Below, in pieces: positions 23,023-32,217 of a stretch of 64,000 nt of DNA. Both the position numbers and the translations under genes were made by a program. Within the stretch, counting starts at the first letter, position 1; each line of letters opens with the position of its first letter. Where the stretch lies: the NCBI GenBank assembly GCA_947625055.1, contig CANQMT010000003.1:51381-115380 (forward strand). The letters are read 5' to 3'. The DNA is from an uncultured Monoglobus sp. GTDB lineage: Bacteria > Bacillota > Clostridia > Monoglobales > Monoglobaceae. The notes below the pieces were generated by a model. The model was not told the origin of the DNA. It did not search any database and saw nothing but the letters and a program-made list of their open reading frames with translations.

Positions 23023-24348
23023 GTGAAGCTGAGCTCAAAGGTTTTCGGCGGCATTGTTTCGGCGGCCGCCGCCGGTGTGATATTGACAACGATCGTGGCT
23101 TCGATCTTGTTTTACGCCGCCTTTTCGGGCGAGATTAAGTCTGAGGTGAAAAACGAGGCTCTGTATCTGGCGGAACTGGCCGAGACTGATGAGAGCCTGC
23201 TTGTCGGCATGCCTCCCGTAGGCGGGAACCGCGTGACGATCGTCTCGCCGAGCGGCGAAGTCAAATTTGACAGTGGCGGCGAGGTTTCCGAGAACCACTC
23301 GGACAGGCCCGAGATCCGTGACGCGTTTGAAAACGGCGAGGGCGAAAGCACCCGCGTTTCCTCGACCTTCGGCAAAAAGAATTATTATTACGCGGTTCGG
23401 CTGAAAAGCGGCGACGCGCTTCGCGTGGCCTGCGAGACCTCAAGCATGTTCGGCGCTGTTTTCGGGGCAATGCCGGGAATTTTGCTCGCCGCTCTTTTGC
23501 TGATAGGTCTCGCGCTCACCGCGGCGGGATTTCTCGCAAGATCAATAATAAAGCCGATAAACGCCATAGACCCGGAAAATCCTTTGTCGAGCCGCGCCTA
23601 CGCGGAGCTTTCGCCGTTGCTTGAGCGGATCGACAATCAGAACAAAAAGGCCGCGGCGCTGATCGACGAGGAGCGCGAGGCCGAAAAAATGCGGCGGGAA
23701 TTTTCCGCCAATGTCTCCCATGAGCTCAAGACGCCGCTCACAACGATCATGGGCTGCAGCGAGATTTTAAAAGAGGGCATAGTCAGCCCCGAGGATGTGG
23801 ACGGCTTTTTGGAGCGGATAAACTCCGAGTCAAAGCGGCTGCTGTCGCTTATCGACGATATAATCAGCCTTTCCGGCCTTGACGAGGGCGGCGGCAATAT
23901 CGAGATGTCGGACGTTGATCTGCTTGAGATCGCCCGCGAGACGACGAAAAGACTTGAGCTCAAGGCCGAAAAGCACAAGATAAAGCTTTCGGTGGAAGGC
24001 GGCGGCGAAACGGTTCGCGGCAGCCGCGGCCTGCTCTGCGAGATGATCTATAACCTTTGCGACAACGCCGTCAGATATAACCGCGAGGGAGGGTATGTCA
24101 AAGTGACTGTCGGAAACGACGGCGGTAGGTCGTTCGTTTCGGTAGCTGACAACGGGATAGGAATACCCGAGGCGGATCGCGAGCGCGTGTTTGAGCGGTT
24201 CTACCGCGTGGACAAAAGCCACTCCAAAGAAACCGGCGGCACAGGCCTCGGCCTCTCGATAGTAAAGCACGGCGCCAAGATACATAACGCCGACATAACA
24301 ATAAAAAGCGAGCTCAACAAAGGCACCGAAATAAAAATAATGTTTTAA
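23023..24348 (+). CDS. phoR: Sensor histidine kinase, PhoR type
   Basis: 441 residues from GTG 23023 (GGAGG ten bases upstream). Membrane helices at about 10-32 and 145-170 flank an extracytoplasmic loop. The DHp histidine is in FSANVSHELKTPLTT, followed by the N box LCDNAVRYN, G1 VADNGIGIPEADRERVFERFYR and G2 GGTGLGLSIVK. No PAS domain is evident between the second helix and the DHp, so the sensor is short. It pairs with the preceding regulator and ends the phosphate locus before a terminator. Confidence 0.93.
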   Translation: MKLSSKVFGGIVSAAAAGVILTTIVASILFYAAFSGEIKSEVKNEALYLAELAETDESLLVGMPPVGGNRVTIVSPSGEVKFDSGGEVSENHSDRPEIRDAFENGEGESTRVSSTFGKKNYYYAVRLKSGDALRVACETSSMFGAVFGAMPGILLAALLLIGLALTAAGFLARSIIKPINAIDPENPLSSRAYAELSPLLERIDNQNKKAAALIDEEREAEKMRREFSANVSHELKTPLTTIMGCSEILKEGIVSPEDVDGFLERINSESKRLLSLIDDIISLSGLDEGGGNIEMSDVDLLEIARETTKRLELKAEKHKIKLSVEGGGETVRGSRGLLCEMIYNLCDNAVRYNREGGYVKVTVGNDGGRSFVSVADNGIGIPEADRERVFERFYRVDKSHSKETGGTGLGLSIVKHGAKIHNADITIKSELNKGTEIKIMF

Positions 24349-24350
24349 TC

Positions 24351-24384
24351 CAAAAATCCCGAGGCCATGCCCGGGATTTTTGAT
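24351..24384 (+). terminator. Terminator of the pst/pho locus
   Basis: Eleven-base stem (24351-24361 with 24372-24382), ten-base loop containing an inner GGC/GCC pair, T-rich 3' arm. Confidence 0.8.
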
Positions 24385-24411
24385 TTATCCCTGTTAATCC
24401 TTTAAAAATTA

Positions 24412-24440
24412 TTGACAAAAAAATCACGTTTTGCTATAAT
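24412..24440 (+). promoter_or_regulatory. Consensus promoter of gatCAB
   Basis: TTGACA (24412-24417), 17-base spacer, TATAAT (24435-24440), plus TG one base before the -10. Perfect sigma-A consensus. Confidence 0.92.
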
Positions 24441-24501
24441 TATTTTCGGTATGTTTAAAATTTATTGAAAATTATATTTTTTAGCGAAAAGAGTGATATT
24501 T

Positions 24502-24789
24502 ATGGAAATTACCAAAGAAATGGTCGCATATGTCGCGGAGCTGTCGCGGCTCAAGCTGAGCGATGAAGAGGCCGAGACCGCCCGCAAGGGTCTGGGCGAG
24601 ATCATCGGTTATATGGACGTTCTGAACAATATCGATACCGAGGGCGTCGAGCCGATGTCCCATGCGTTCGCCGTGAAGAATGTTATGCGCGACGATGTTG
24701 TGCGCCCGAGCCACGACAGGGCCGAGCTGCTCGCAAACGCGCCCAAGGCGGACGACGAGGCGATCATCGTTCCGAGAACGGTCGAATAG
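24502..24789 (+). CDS. gatC: Asp/Glu-tRNA amidotransferase subunit C
   Basis: 95 residues, normal for GatC, with the helical start ITKEMVAYVAELSRLKLSDEEAE and the conserved DVLNNIDTEGVEPMSHAF. It holds GatA and GatB together in the complex that converts misacylated Glu-tRNA(Gln) (and Asp-tRNA(Asn)) to the amide form. First gene of gatCAB, about 55 bases after the predicted transcription start; ATG 24502 follows GAGTG. Confidence 0.94.
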   Translation: MEITKEMVAYVAELSRLKLSDEEAETARKGLGEIIGYMDVLNNIDTEGVEPMSHAFAVKNVMRDDVVRPSHDRAELLANAPKADDEAIIVPRTVE

Positions 24790-24829
24790 CCCGAACTTGA
24801 TTTTAACCCGAACAGAAAGGAAGAATAAT

Positions 24830-26323
24830 ATGAACATTACCGAAATGACCGCCCTTGAGCTGGGCGCGAAGATCAAGAGCGGCGAGATAAAGGCGCCCGA
24901 CGCGGCCCGCGCCGTGCTTGATGAGATAAAGAAGAAGGACCCGTATTATAGCGGCGGAATAAACGCCTACATCATAACGCTTGAAAACGAGGCGATAAAG
25001 CGCGCCGAGGAGGTCCAGGCGATGATCGACGCGGGCGAGCTTGAGGACTCGCCTCTGGCGGGCGTTCCGATCGCTATTAAGGACAACATCTGCACAAAGG
25101 GCATGAAGACGACCTGCGCGTCAAAGATTTTGGGCGATTTCAAGCCGCCCTACAACGCCACTGTCATTGAAAAGCTGAATGCCGCGGGCGCGGTTATCAT
25201 AGGCAAGCTCAATATGGACGAGTTCGCGATGGGCAGCACCGGCGAGACTTCGTTCTACGGCGAGACAAAAAATCCGTGGAACCATGAGCGCGTGACCGGA
25301 GGCTCGTCAAGCGGAGCGGCGGCGGCTGTGGCCGCCTGCGAGGCGCCGTGCGCGCTTGGCTCCGACACGGGCGGCAGCATAAGACAGCCCGCCTCGTTCT
25401 GTGGCGTCACAGGCATGAAGCCGACCTACGGCGCGGTTTCGCGCTACGGCCTGATAGCCTACGCCTCGTCACTTGACCAGATCGGCCCGGTTGCCAAGGA
25501 CGCGGCTGACTGCGCGGCGATACTTGACATAATCTGCGGCAAGGACGAGATGGACGGCACTTCTCTTGACGTTGAGCACAAGAGTTATCTCGACAGTCTC
25601 AGCGGCGACGTTTCGGGCCTTAAGATAGGAATTCCCAGGCAGTGTTTCGGCGACGGCTTAAACGCCGACGTCAAGGCCGCGGTTCTGGGCGTCGCGGAGA
25701 CGCTCAAATCGAAGGGCGCCGAGACCGAGGAGTTTGACATGCCCCTTATCGACTACGCTGTTCCGACGTATTATATAATCGCGGCGGCCGAGGCGAGCTC
25801 CAATCTGTCAAGGTTCGACGGCGTGAAGTACGGATTTCGCGCCGACGGGTTTGAGGATCTGACCGACCTTTACATGAAGACCCGCAGCGAGGGCTTCGGC
25901 GAGGAGGTCAAGCGCAGGATCATGCTCGGAACCTTTGCGCTGTCCACCGGATATTATGACGCGTATTATAAAAAGGCGCTCCAGGTCAAGGCGCTTATCA
26001 AAAAAGTCTTTGACGAGGCATATGAGAAATATGACATTATTCTTTTCCCCGCGGCTCCGACGACCGCGCCGAAAATGGGTGAGAGCCTTTCCGACCCGCT
26101 GAAGATGTATCTGTCGGATATTTACACCGTTTCGGTCAACCTTGCGGGTCTGCCGGGAATTTCGGTTCCCTGCGGCTTCGACAAGGACGGAATGCCGATA
26201 GGGGCGCAGCTTGTCGGCGCGCCGCTCGGCGACAGCGTGATACTGAACGCCGCGTTCGCGTATCAGCAGCTTACCGATCATCATAAAAAACCGGCCGAAA
26301 AGTTCGGAAAGGAGGCGGAGTAA
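24830..26323 (+). CDS. gatA: Asp/Glu-tRNA amidotransferase subunit A
   Basis: 497 residues of the amidase-signature family. The Ser-cisSer-Lys triad is visible: K in VPIAIKDNICTKG, and the serines in VTGGSSSGAAAAV and GSDTGGSIRQPA. GatA releases ammonia from glutamine. AAAGGAAG precedes ATG 24830. The stop is one base before the gatB start, so translation is coupled. Confidence 0.97.
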   Translation: MNITEMTALELGAKIKSGEIKAPDAARAVLDEIKKKDPYYSGGINAYIITLENEAIKRAEEVQAMIDAGELEDSPLAGVPIAIKDNICTKGMKTTCASKILGDFKPPYNATVIEKLNAAGAVIIGKLNMDEFAMGSTGETSFYGETKNPWNHERVTGGSSSGAAAAVAACEAPCALGSDTGGSIRQPASFCGVTGMKPTYGAVSRYGLIAYASSLDQIGPVAKDAADCAAILDIICGKDEMDGTSLDVEHKSYLDSLSGDVSGLKIGIPRQCFGDGLNADVKAAVLGVAETLKSKGAETEEFDMPLIDYAVPTYYIIAAAEASSNLSRFDGVKYGFRADGFEDLTDLYMKTRSEGFGEEVKRRIMLGTFALSTGYYDAYYKKALQVKALIKKVFDEAYEKYDIILFPAAPTTAPKMGESLSDPLKMYLSDIYTVSVNLAGLPGISVPCGFDKDGMPIGAQLVGAPLGDSVILNAAFAYQQLTDHHKKPAEKFGKEAE

Positions 26324-26324
26324 T

Positions 26325-27758
26325 ATGGCATGGGAAACAGTAATGGGTCTTGAGGTCCATGTTGAGCTTGCGACCAAATCGAAAATATTCTGCTCGTGCA
26401 CGACCGAGTTCGGTGGCGAGCCGAACTCGCACTGCTGCCCCGTCTGCACGGGAATGCCGGGCACTCTGCCCGTTGTTAACCGTCAGGTGGTCAACTACGC
26501 GATGAAGGCGGGAATAGCGCTGAACTGCGACATCACCCGCTACAACAAATTTGACAGAAAGAATTATTTCTATCCCGACCTTCCCAAGGCGTACCAGATC
26601 TCGCAGCTTTATCTGCCGATCTGCCGGAACGGCAGAGTTCCGATAGAGACCGAGAGCGGCCTCAAAAAGGATATAAGAATTCACGAGATACACATGGAGG
26701 AGGACGCGGGAAAGCTGATCCACGACGAGTTCAACGACGAGACCAAGTGCGACTACAACCGCTGCGGCGTGCCCCTTATCGAGATAGTCAGCGAGCCCGA
26801 CTTTCGCAGCGCGGAGGAGGTCATCGCGTATCTGACAAAGCTCAAGTCGACGCTTGAATATCTCGGCGTTTCCGACTGCAAGATGCAGGAGGGCTCTATG
26901 CGCGCCGACGTGAATCTGTCGGTAAGACAGGCGGGATCCGAGGAGTTCGGAACCAGAACCGAGATGAAGAACCTGAACTCATTCAAGGCGATCGCCAAGG
27001 CGATAAATTTTGAGGCGAAGCGACAGATCGACGTGATCGAGCGCGGCGGCAAGGTGATCCAGGAGACCCGCCGCTGGGACGACAACAAGGACAAGAGCTA
27101 CGCCATGCGCAGCAAAGAGAACGCGCAGGATTACAGATATTTCCCGGAGCCCGATCTTCCGCCGATCGAGATAGACGATCAGTGGTACAACTCCGTAAAA
27201 GACAGCCTGCCCGAACTGGCCGAGGCCAAAAAACAGCGCTATATCAGCGAGTTCAGCCTTCCCGAATACGACGCGAACATGATAACCGGCCAGAAGGCGC
27301 TTGCCGACTTCTTTGAGGAGACCACCGCGCTCTGCGGCAACCCCAAGGAGGTCTCCAACTGGATCATGGGCGAGCTCATGCGCAAGCTGGGCGACGAGGG
27401 CATCGAGGCAAAAGACATGAAGCTGACGCCCAAGGCGCTGTCTACGCTGATCGGGCTGGTTGAGAAAAAGACGATCAACCGCAACAAGGCCAAGGAGATA
27501 TTCGCGATCGCGTTCAACGAGGATCTGGACGTTGAGAAATACGTCAAGGACAATAACCTCGAGCAGGTGAGCGACGAGGGATTGGTGCTTGAGATCGTCA
27601 AAAATGTTATCGCGGCCAATTCCAAGGCCGTTGACGACTATAATTCGGGCAACAAAAAGGCCATAGGCTTCCTTATGGGACAGTGCATGAAGGAGCTCAA
27701 AGGCAAAGGCGACCCCGGCGTTGTGAATAAATTGTTAAATCAAGAGCTGAATAAATAA
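26325..27758 (+). CDS. gatB: Asp/Glu-tRNA amidotransferase subunit B
   Basis: 477 residues. The signature MGLEVHVELATKSKIFC and the zinc cysteines in CSCTTEF and HCCPVCTGMPG are at the N-terminus, the kinase-like active centre continues through KNYFYPDLPKAYQISQ and EEDAGKLIHD, and the C-terminal helical/YqeY-like tail binds tRNA. It phosphorylates the misacylated tRNA and uses ammonia channelled from GatA. Last gene of the operon; repeat sequence follows directly. Confidence 0.97.
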   Translation: MAWETVMGLEVHVELATKSKIFCSCTTEFGGEPNSHCCPVCTGMPGTLPVVNRQVVNYAMKAGIALNCDITRYNKFDRKNYFYPDLPKAYQISQLYLPICRNGRVPIETESGLKKDIRIHEIHMEEDAGKLIHDEFNDETKCDYNRCGVPLIEIVSEPDFRSAEEVIAYLTKLKSTLEYLGVSDCKMQEGSMRADVNLSVRQAGSEEFGTRTEMKNLNSFKAIAKAINFEAKRQIDVIERGGKVIQETRRWDDNKDKSYAMRSKENAQDYRYFPEPDLPPIEIDDQWYNSVKDSLPELAEAKKQRYISEFSLPEYDANMITGQKALADFFEETTALCGNPKEVSNWIMGELMRKLGDEGIEAKDMKLTPKALSTLIGLVEKKTINRNKAKEIFAIAFNEDLDVEKYVKDNNLEQVSDEGLVLEIVKNVIAANSKAVDDYNSGNKKAIGFLMGQCMKELKGKGDPGVVNKLLNQELNK

Positions 27759-27759
27759 G

Positions 27760-27889
27760 CCACCTCCGTCAGGCTTCGCCTGACACCTCCTCCCGGGAGG
27801 AGGCAGAAATGGGCGCCCCTTTGGGGGAGCTGTCGGGCAAAGCCCGACTGAGGGGGAGGCCTAGTACCTATTCCCTAGTTTCTACGTTG
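27760..27889. repeat. Intergenic repeat element (AACGTAG family), copy B
   Basis: Several hairpins (for example GTCAGGC/GCCTGAC around 27768-27784 and CTCCTCCCGGGAGGAG) followed by the GGGGGAGCTGTCG block and an inverted CTATTCCCTAGTTTCTACGTT string. Related to copies at 4072, 58077 and 58434. It fills the gap between gatB and the exonuclease gene. Confidence 0.72.
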
Positions 27890-27907
27890 AAAGGAAAACC
27901 AACTAAA

Positions 27908-28474
27908 ATGCTGAACAAAACGTATGTTGTATTCGATTTGGAAACGGTCTGCACCGGGCCGGACGACAAGGAACTCCTTGAGATCGGCGCGGTGAAGCTG
28001 AAAAACAAAAAAATAACCGACAGCTATCAGCAGCTTATAAACCCCGGATACGGCATACCCCAGATAATCCGCGAGCTCACCGGAATAACCGACGATATGG
28101 TAAAGGATATGCCGACGTCCCGCGCGGCGCTCAGGGATTTTAAAAAATTCTGCGGCGCTGCGGTTTTAGTGGGGCACGATGCGGCATATGATTTAAAATA
28201 CCTTAACACCGTGGCGAAAAAATATCGGATGAAGTTCAAAAACGACACCCGCGACACGCTCAAAATGTCTCAGGAGCGGTTCCCGGAGGAAACCAAGCAC
28301 AACCTGAAAATTCTGTGCGAGCGCCTCGGAGTCGATCATGAGCATCCGCACAGGGCGCTTGACGACGCCCGAGCAACCGCGGCGTGCTTTTTGAAGATGT
28401 GCGAAATGAAGCCGAAACCGGTCAAAAAGCGGAATGACAGCGAAAACAAAAAGACAAAAACCGAAAACAAATGA
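27908..28474 (+). CDS. DnaQ-like 3'-5' exonuclease (DEDDh)
   Basis: 188 residues. Exo I DxE is in VVFDLETVCTG, Exo II D in VGHDAAYDLKYL, and Exo III HxxxxD in HPHRALDDARAT, the complete DEDDh set with two-metal catalysis. The C-terminus is a lysine-rich tail (PKPVKKRNDSENKKTK). It could be a stand-alone proofreading or repair exonuclease; PolC here is not in the window. ATG 27908 has only AAAGG about 14 bases upstream, a poor ribosome site, and the upstream frame runs into the repeat. Confidence 0.88.
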   Translation: MLNKTYVVFDLETVCTGPDDKELLEIGAVKLKNKKITDSYQQLINPGYGIPQIIRELTGITDDMVKDMPTSRAALRDFKKFCGAAVLVGHDAAYDLKYLNTVAKKYRMKFKNDTRDTLKMSQERFPEETKHNLKILCERLGVDHEHPHRALDDARATAACFLKMCEMKPKPVKKRNDSENKKTKTENK

Positions 28475-28496
28475 ACAATCAGGAGGAAACAGAGTT

Positions 28497-29807
28497 ATGT
28501 GGTATGAAAAAAGCGTGTTTTATCAGATATATCCGATAGGGTTCTGCGGCGCTCCGACCTCGAATGACGGAGTTTACCAAAACAGAATAAAAAAGGTCAT
28601 AGACTGGATCTCGCACATCAAGGAAACCGGCTGTGACGCGGTGTATTTTTCGCCGATATTTGATTCGGACAATCACGGATACGACACCAGAGACTATAAG
28701 AATATAGACTGCCGTCTTGGAAACAACGAGGACTTCAAAGAGGTCTGCCGCGCCCTTCACGAAAACGGCATCAAGGTCGTGCTTGACGGCGTGTTCAACC
28801 ACGTCGGACGCGGCTTCTGGGCGTTTAAGGACGTGCAGGAGAAGAAGTGGGACTCGCCGTATAAGGACTGGTTCCACATCAGCTTTGACGGCAACAGCAA
28901 TTATAACGACGGCTTCTGGTACGAGGGCTGGGAGGGCCATTTTGAGCTCGTCAAGCTAAACCTCAGAAATCCCGCCGTCGTGAGCTACCTTTTGGAGTGC
29001 GTCGATTTCTGGAAGAACGAGTTCGATATCGACGGCCTGCGTCTCGATGTGGCGTACTGCCTCGATCAGGACTTTCTCAGGACGCTTCGGAGCCACTGCA
29101 ACTCACTCAAGGAGGATTTCGTGCTTATCGGCGAGCTGCTCCACGGCGACTATAATCAGTTCGTCTCGGACGACAAGCTGCATAGCTGCACCAACTATGA
29201 GTGCTACAAGGGACTGTACTCCAGTATGAACTCGCTCAATATGTTCGAGATCGTGCATTCGCTGCTTCGTCAATTCGGCCCCGACAACTGGTGCCTGTAC
29301 CGCGGCAAGCATCTGCTCTGCTTTGTTGACAACCACGACGTGACCCGAGTGGCCGATATACTCACCGACAAGAACCACCTGCCGCTTATCTACGGAGTGC
29401 TGTTCGGAATGCCCGGCGTGCCCTGCGTCTACTACGGCAGCGAGTGGGGAGCTTTGGGCAAGAAGCAGGACGGCGACCACGCCTTGAGGCCCTGCTTTGA
29501 AAAGCCCGAGTTCAGCGAGCTGACGGCGTTCATCTCAAAGCTCGCCAAGGCTCACAAGGAGTCAAAGGCCCTGTGCTTCGGCAGCTTTAAGTCGGTAGTT
29601 CTCACCAACAAGCAGGCGATCTTCGAGCGCAAATGCGATGACGAGCGCGTGCTGGTCGCCGTGAATATCGAGAACGCTCCGTACACCGCCCATTTTGACG
29701 CGTGCTGCGGCACGGCGGTCGATCTGATCACCGGCGAGGCTCACGATTTCGGCGGCGGAAGCGAGCTCCCGCCGTACAGCGTGCAGTACTGGAAAATGGA
29801 GCGGTAA
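28497..29807 (+). CDS. Alpha-amylase family glycoside hydrolase (GH13)
   Basis: 436 residues. The (beta/alpha)8 barrel motifs are present: DGVFNHVG (region I), GLRLDVA with the nucleophile Asp (II), LIGELLHGD with the acid Glu (III), FVDNHDVTR (IV). The C-terminal beta domain ends with the usual maltogenic-type sheet (VLVAVNIENAPYTAHF). There is no signal peptide or N-terminal starch-binding domain, so it is cytoplasmic and probably acts on maltodextrins or cyclodextrins. GGAGG is ten bases before ATG 28497. Confidence 0.92.
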   Translation: MWYEKSVFYQIYPIGFCGAPTSNDGVYQNRIKKVIDWISHIKETGCDAVYFSPIFDSDNHGYDTRDYKNIDCRLGNNEDFKEVCRALHENGIKVVLDGVFNHVGRGFWAFKDVQEKKWDSPYKDWFHISFDGNSNYNDGFWYEGWEGHFELVKLNLRNPAVVSYLLECVDFWKNEFDIDGLRLDVAYCLDQDFLRTLRSHCNSLKEDFVLIGELLHGDYNQFVSDDKLHSCTNYECYKGLYSSMNSLNMFEIVHSLLRQFGPDNWCLYRGKHLLCFVDNHDVTRVADILTDKNHLPLIYGVLFGMPGVPCVYYGSEWGALGKKQDGDHALRPCFEKPEFSELTAFISKLAKAHKESKALCFGSFKSVVLTNKQAIFERKCDDERVLVAVNIENAPYTAHFDACCGTAVDLITGEAHDFGGGSELPPYSVQYWKMER

Positions 29808-29831
29808 ATAAAATTATCTATTGAAAGGTTG

Positions 29832-30746
29832 ATGTTTGTGAAGCGCGAAACCGAACAATTGGTCGAGTCGATCTTAAAAAGCTACGAAAGCTGTGACGGC
29901 ATGAGCCGCGTTGACGAGGACAACATGATCAACAAGGACATCATCATCGAGGTGATCGAGCGTCTGCGCCGCATACTTTTCCCCGGTTATTTCGACAGCG
30001 GTAAGGTGCGTTCGGAATACATAACCTATTATGTGGGCGAGCAGCTTGAGTTCGTGCAGTATAATCTGAACAAGCAGATAGCCCGCGCCCTCGGCAGCGG
30101 CGATCTGTGCGCCGACTGCCCCAAGTCCGCGCTGAACGAGAAGGCGGAAAAGATCACGGGCGCGTTTTTGAAAAAGATACCCGAAATACGCGAGTATTTA
30201 TATACCGACGTTAAGGCTGCATTTAACGGCGATCCGGCGGCCTCGAGCACTGATGAGATCATATTCTCATACCCCGGTCTGTACGCCGTGACGGTGTACA
30301 GGATAGCGCATGAGCTGCAGCTTCTCAAGGTACCGATGATCCCGAGGATCATGACCGAGCACGCCCACAGCCTGACAGGAATAGACATTCACCCCGGCGC
30401 GTCGATAGGCAAATATTTCTTTATCGACCACGGCACCGGCATAGTTGTAGGCGAGACCACCGAGATAGGCGACAACGTGAAGATCTATCAGGGCGTGACA
30501 CTCGGCGCGCTTTCCACCCGAAAGGGTCAGGAGCTGCGCGGCGTCAAGCGGCATCCCACGATAGGCAGCAATGTCACCATATATTCCGAAACAAGCATCC
30601 TGGGCGGCGAGACCGTGATAGGCGACGGCGCCACGATCGGCGGCAACGCGTTTATAGTAAGCTCCGTTCCCGCCGGGACGCGCGTCAGCGTCAAGACCCC
30701 GGAGCTTGAATACACGACCGGCTCGCAAGGCGGTCTCTGGGACTGA
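29832..30746 (+). CDS. cysE: Serine O-acetyltransferase
   Basis: 304 residues. The C-terminal part is a left-handed beta helix of hexapeptide repeats (IHPGASIGKYFFIDHGTGIVVGETTEIGDNVKIYQ), with the catalytic histidine in the DHGTG motif and the GALSTRKG loop. The long N-terminal helical domain fits the SatA/EpsC-like longer serine acetyltransferases. It makes O-acetylserine for cysteine synthesis. The start is uncertain: ATG 29832 is four bases and GTG 29838 nine bases after AAAGG. It ends at a strong terminator. Confidence 0.92.
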   Translation: MFVKRETEQLVESILKSYESCDGMSRVDEDNMINKDIIIEVIERLRRILFPGYFDSGKVRSEYITYYVGEQLEFVQYNLNKQIARALGSGDLCADCPKSALNEKAEKITGAFLKKIPEIREYLYTDVKAAFNGDPAASSTDEIIFSYPGLYAVTVYRIAHELQLLKVPMIPRIMTEHAHSLTGIDIHPGASIGKYFFIDHGTGIVVGETTEIGDNVKIYQGVTLGALSTRKGQELRGVKRHPTIGSNVTIYSETSILGGETVIGDGATIGGNAFIVSSVPAGTRVSVKTPELEYTTGSQGGLWD

Positions 30747-30764
30747 AAACCGAATAATAAAATT

Positions 30765-30797
30765 GAACGCGTACCGTCGATGATACGCGTTCTTTTT
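30765..30797 (+). terminator. Terminator after the serine acetyltransferase gene
   Basis: Nine-base perfect stem GAACGCGTA/TACGCGTTC, ten-base loop, TTTTT. Confidence 0.88.
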
Positions 30798-30856
30798 GAT
30801 AACAAATTCCCTCGTGGCGGCATATAATATTTAAAAACATGAACGGAGGCTCGAAA

Positions 30857-32134
30857 ATGATAATACATATTGTAAAGCCCGGCGAGACATATTCGTCGAT
30901 CGCCGCGGAGTATAATATCCCTTTTGAAAATTTTCTCGCGGACAACGGAGTGACGGCCCGGTCGCGCGCGGTCGTGGGATTTGCCGCGGTGATATCCGAG
31001 CCCGATGTGACGCATACGGTGGCGGCGGGCGAGACCTTGTCGGGAATAGCGCGAAGATACGGGACTGACTTAAAGACGCTTTATCGGAACAACTACTTTT
31101 TGGGAGGCAGGCCGATCGTAAGACAGGGCCAGACGCTTTTTATCAGCCTGAGGGACCAAAAGGGAAAGACCTTTGAAACCAACGGATACGCGTATCCGTT
31201 TATTTCGCTTGATCTGCTCAGAGAGCAGCTTCCGTACATGACTTATCAGACGCCGTTCACCTACGGCATAAGCGAGAGCGGAAACTTGGTTCCGCTTGAG
31301 GGCGATGTCCCGATGATAAGCGAGGCGGACCGTTTGGGCGTCCTTTCGCTGATGCATCTTTCGACCCTTACCGAGTACGGAAATTTCAGCAGCGACCGCG
31401 CCTCGCTGATTTTCGGAAGCGAGACGCTCCGGGACCGTCTGCTTGATGAGATCGTCGCCAATATGCAAAGCAAGGGCTATTCGGGTCTCGATGTGGATTT
31501 TGAGTTCATAGACCCGGCAGCGAAGGATGAGTACGTGGAGTTTTTGACGCGGGCGCGCGAGCGTATCGCGCCGCTTGGCTATCCGCTGTTCTCTGCTCTC
31601 GCGCCGAAAACGAGCGACGATCAGCAGGGAACGCTGTATGAAGGCCACGACTACGCGGCGATCGGAGCTGCCGTTGACAAGGTGCTGCTCATGACCTATG
31701 AGTGGGGCTACACCTACAGTGCGCCAATGGCTGTGGCGCCGATCAACTCGGTGGAGCGCGTTGTGCGCTACGGCCTGAGCCGCATCCCGGCGGATAAGAT
31801 CTACATGGGAGTCCCTACCTACGGCTATGACTGGCCGCTGCCTTATGAGAAGGGCATAACCCGCGCGGACTCCCTGTCTCCCGTTCGGGCGGTGGAGCTT
31901 GCCGAGCGCTACGGAGCCGAGATAAGCTATGACGAGACGGCGCAGACGCCGTGGTTCAGATACAGGACTCCCGAGGGTGCGCTCCACGAGGTCTGGTTCG
32001 AGGACGCCCGCAGCATAACCGCGAAGCTTGATCTCGCTGCCCGATATAACCTGTCGGGATTGGGCTACTGGAGCCTCGATCGAAAGTTCCCGCAAAATCT
32101 TGTGACGCTCAACGCGGGCTACGGAATAAAATAA
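30857..32134 (+). CDS. LysM-GH18 protein, YaaH/SleL-like spore cortex enzyme
   Basis: 425 residues. Two LysM modules (IHIVKPGETYSSIAAEYNIP and THTVAAGETLSGIARRYGTD) bind peptidoglycan. The GH18 barrel has the catalytic signature GLDVDFEFI (DxxDxDxE). This layout is that of YaaH/SleL, enzymes on the spore that cleave cortex fragments during germination. No signal peptide is seen, as in the spore-packaged members. GGAGG is seven bases before ATG 30857; an ATG at 30839 precedes that ribosome site. It supports an endospore-forming host. Confidence 0.9.
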   Translation: MIIHIVKPGETYSSIAAEYNIPFENFLADNGVTARSRAVVGFAAVISEPDVTHTVAAGETLSGIARRYGTDLKTLYRNNYFLGGRPIVRQGQTLFISLRDQKGKTFETNGYAYPFISLDLLREQLPYMTYQTPFTYGISESGNLVPLEGDVPMISEADRLGVLSLMHLSTLTEYGNFSSDRASLIFGSETLRDRLLDEIVANMQSKGYSGLDVDFEFIDPAAKDEYVEFLTRARERIAPLGYPLFSALAPKTSDDQQGTLYEGHDYAAIGAAVDKVLLMTYEWGYTYSAPMAVAPINSVERVVRYGLSRIPADKIYMGVPTYGYDWPLPYEKGITRADSLSPVRAVELAERYGAEISYDETAQTPWFRYRTPEGALHEVWFEDARSITAKLDLAARYNLSGLGYWSLDRKFPQNLVTLNAGYGIK

Positions 32135-32176
32135 AAGCCCGCCCGCGGACGGTTCCGCCGAACAGGTTTAAATTAA

Positions 32177-32212
32177 AACGAATAGAGGAATATCGCCCCT
32201 ATCCGTTTTTTT
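32177..32212. terminator. Terminator between convergent yaaH-like and nnrE genes
   Basis: Imperfect 12-base stem (32177-32188 with 32196-32207, two mismatches) with seven T residues on the plus side and A/T-rich sequence on the other. Confidence 0.65.
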
Positions 32213-32217
32213 ACGAA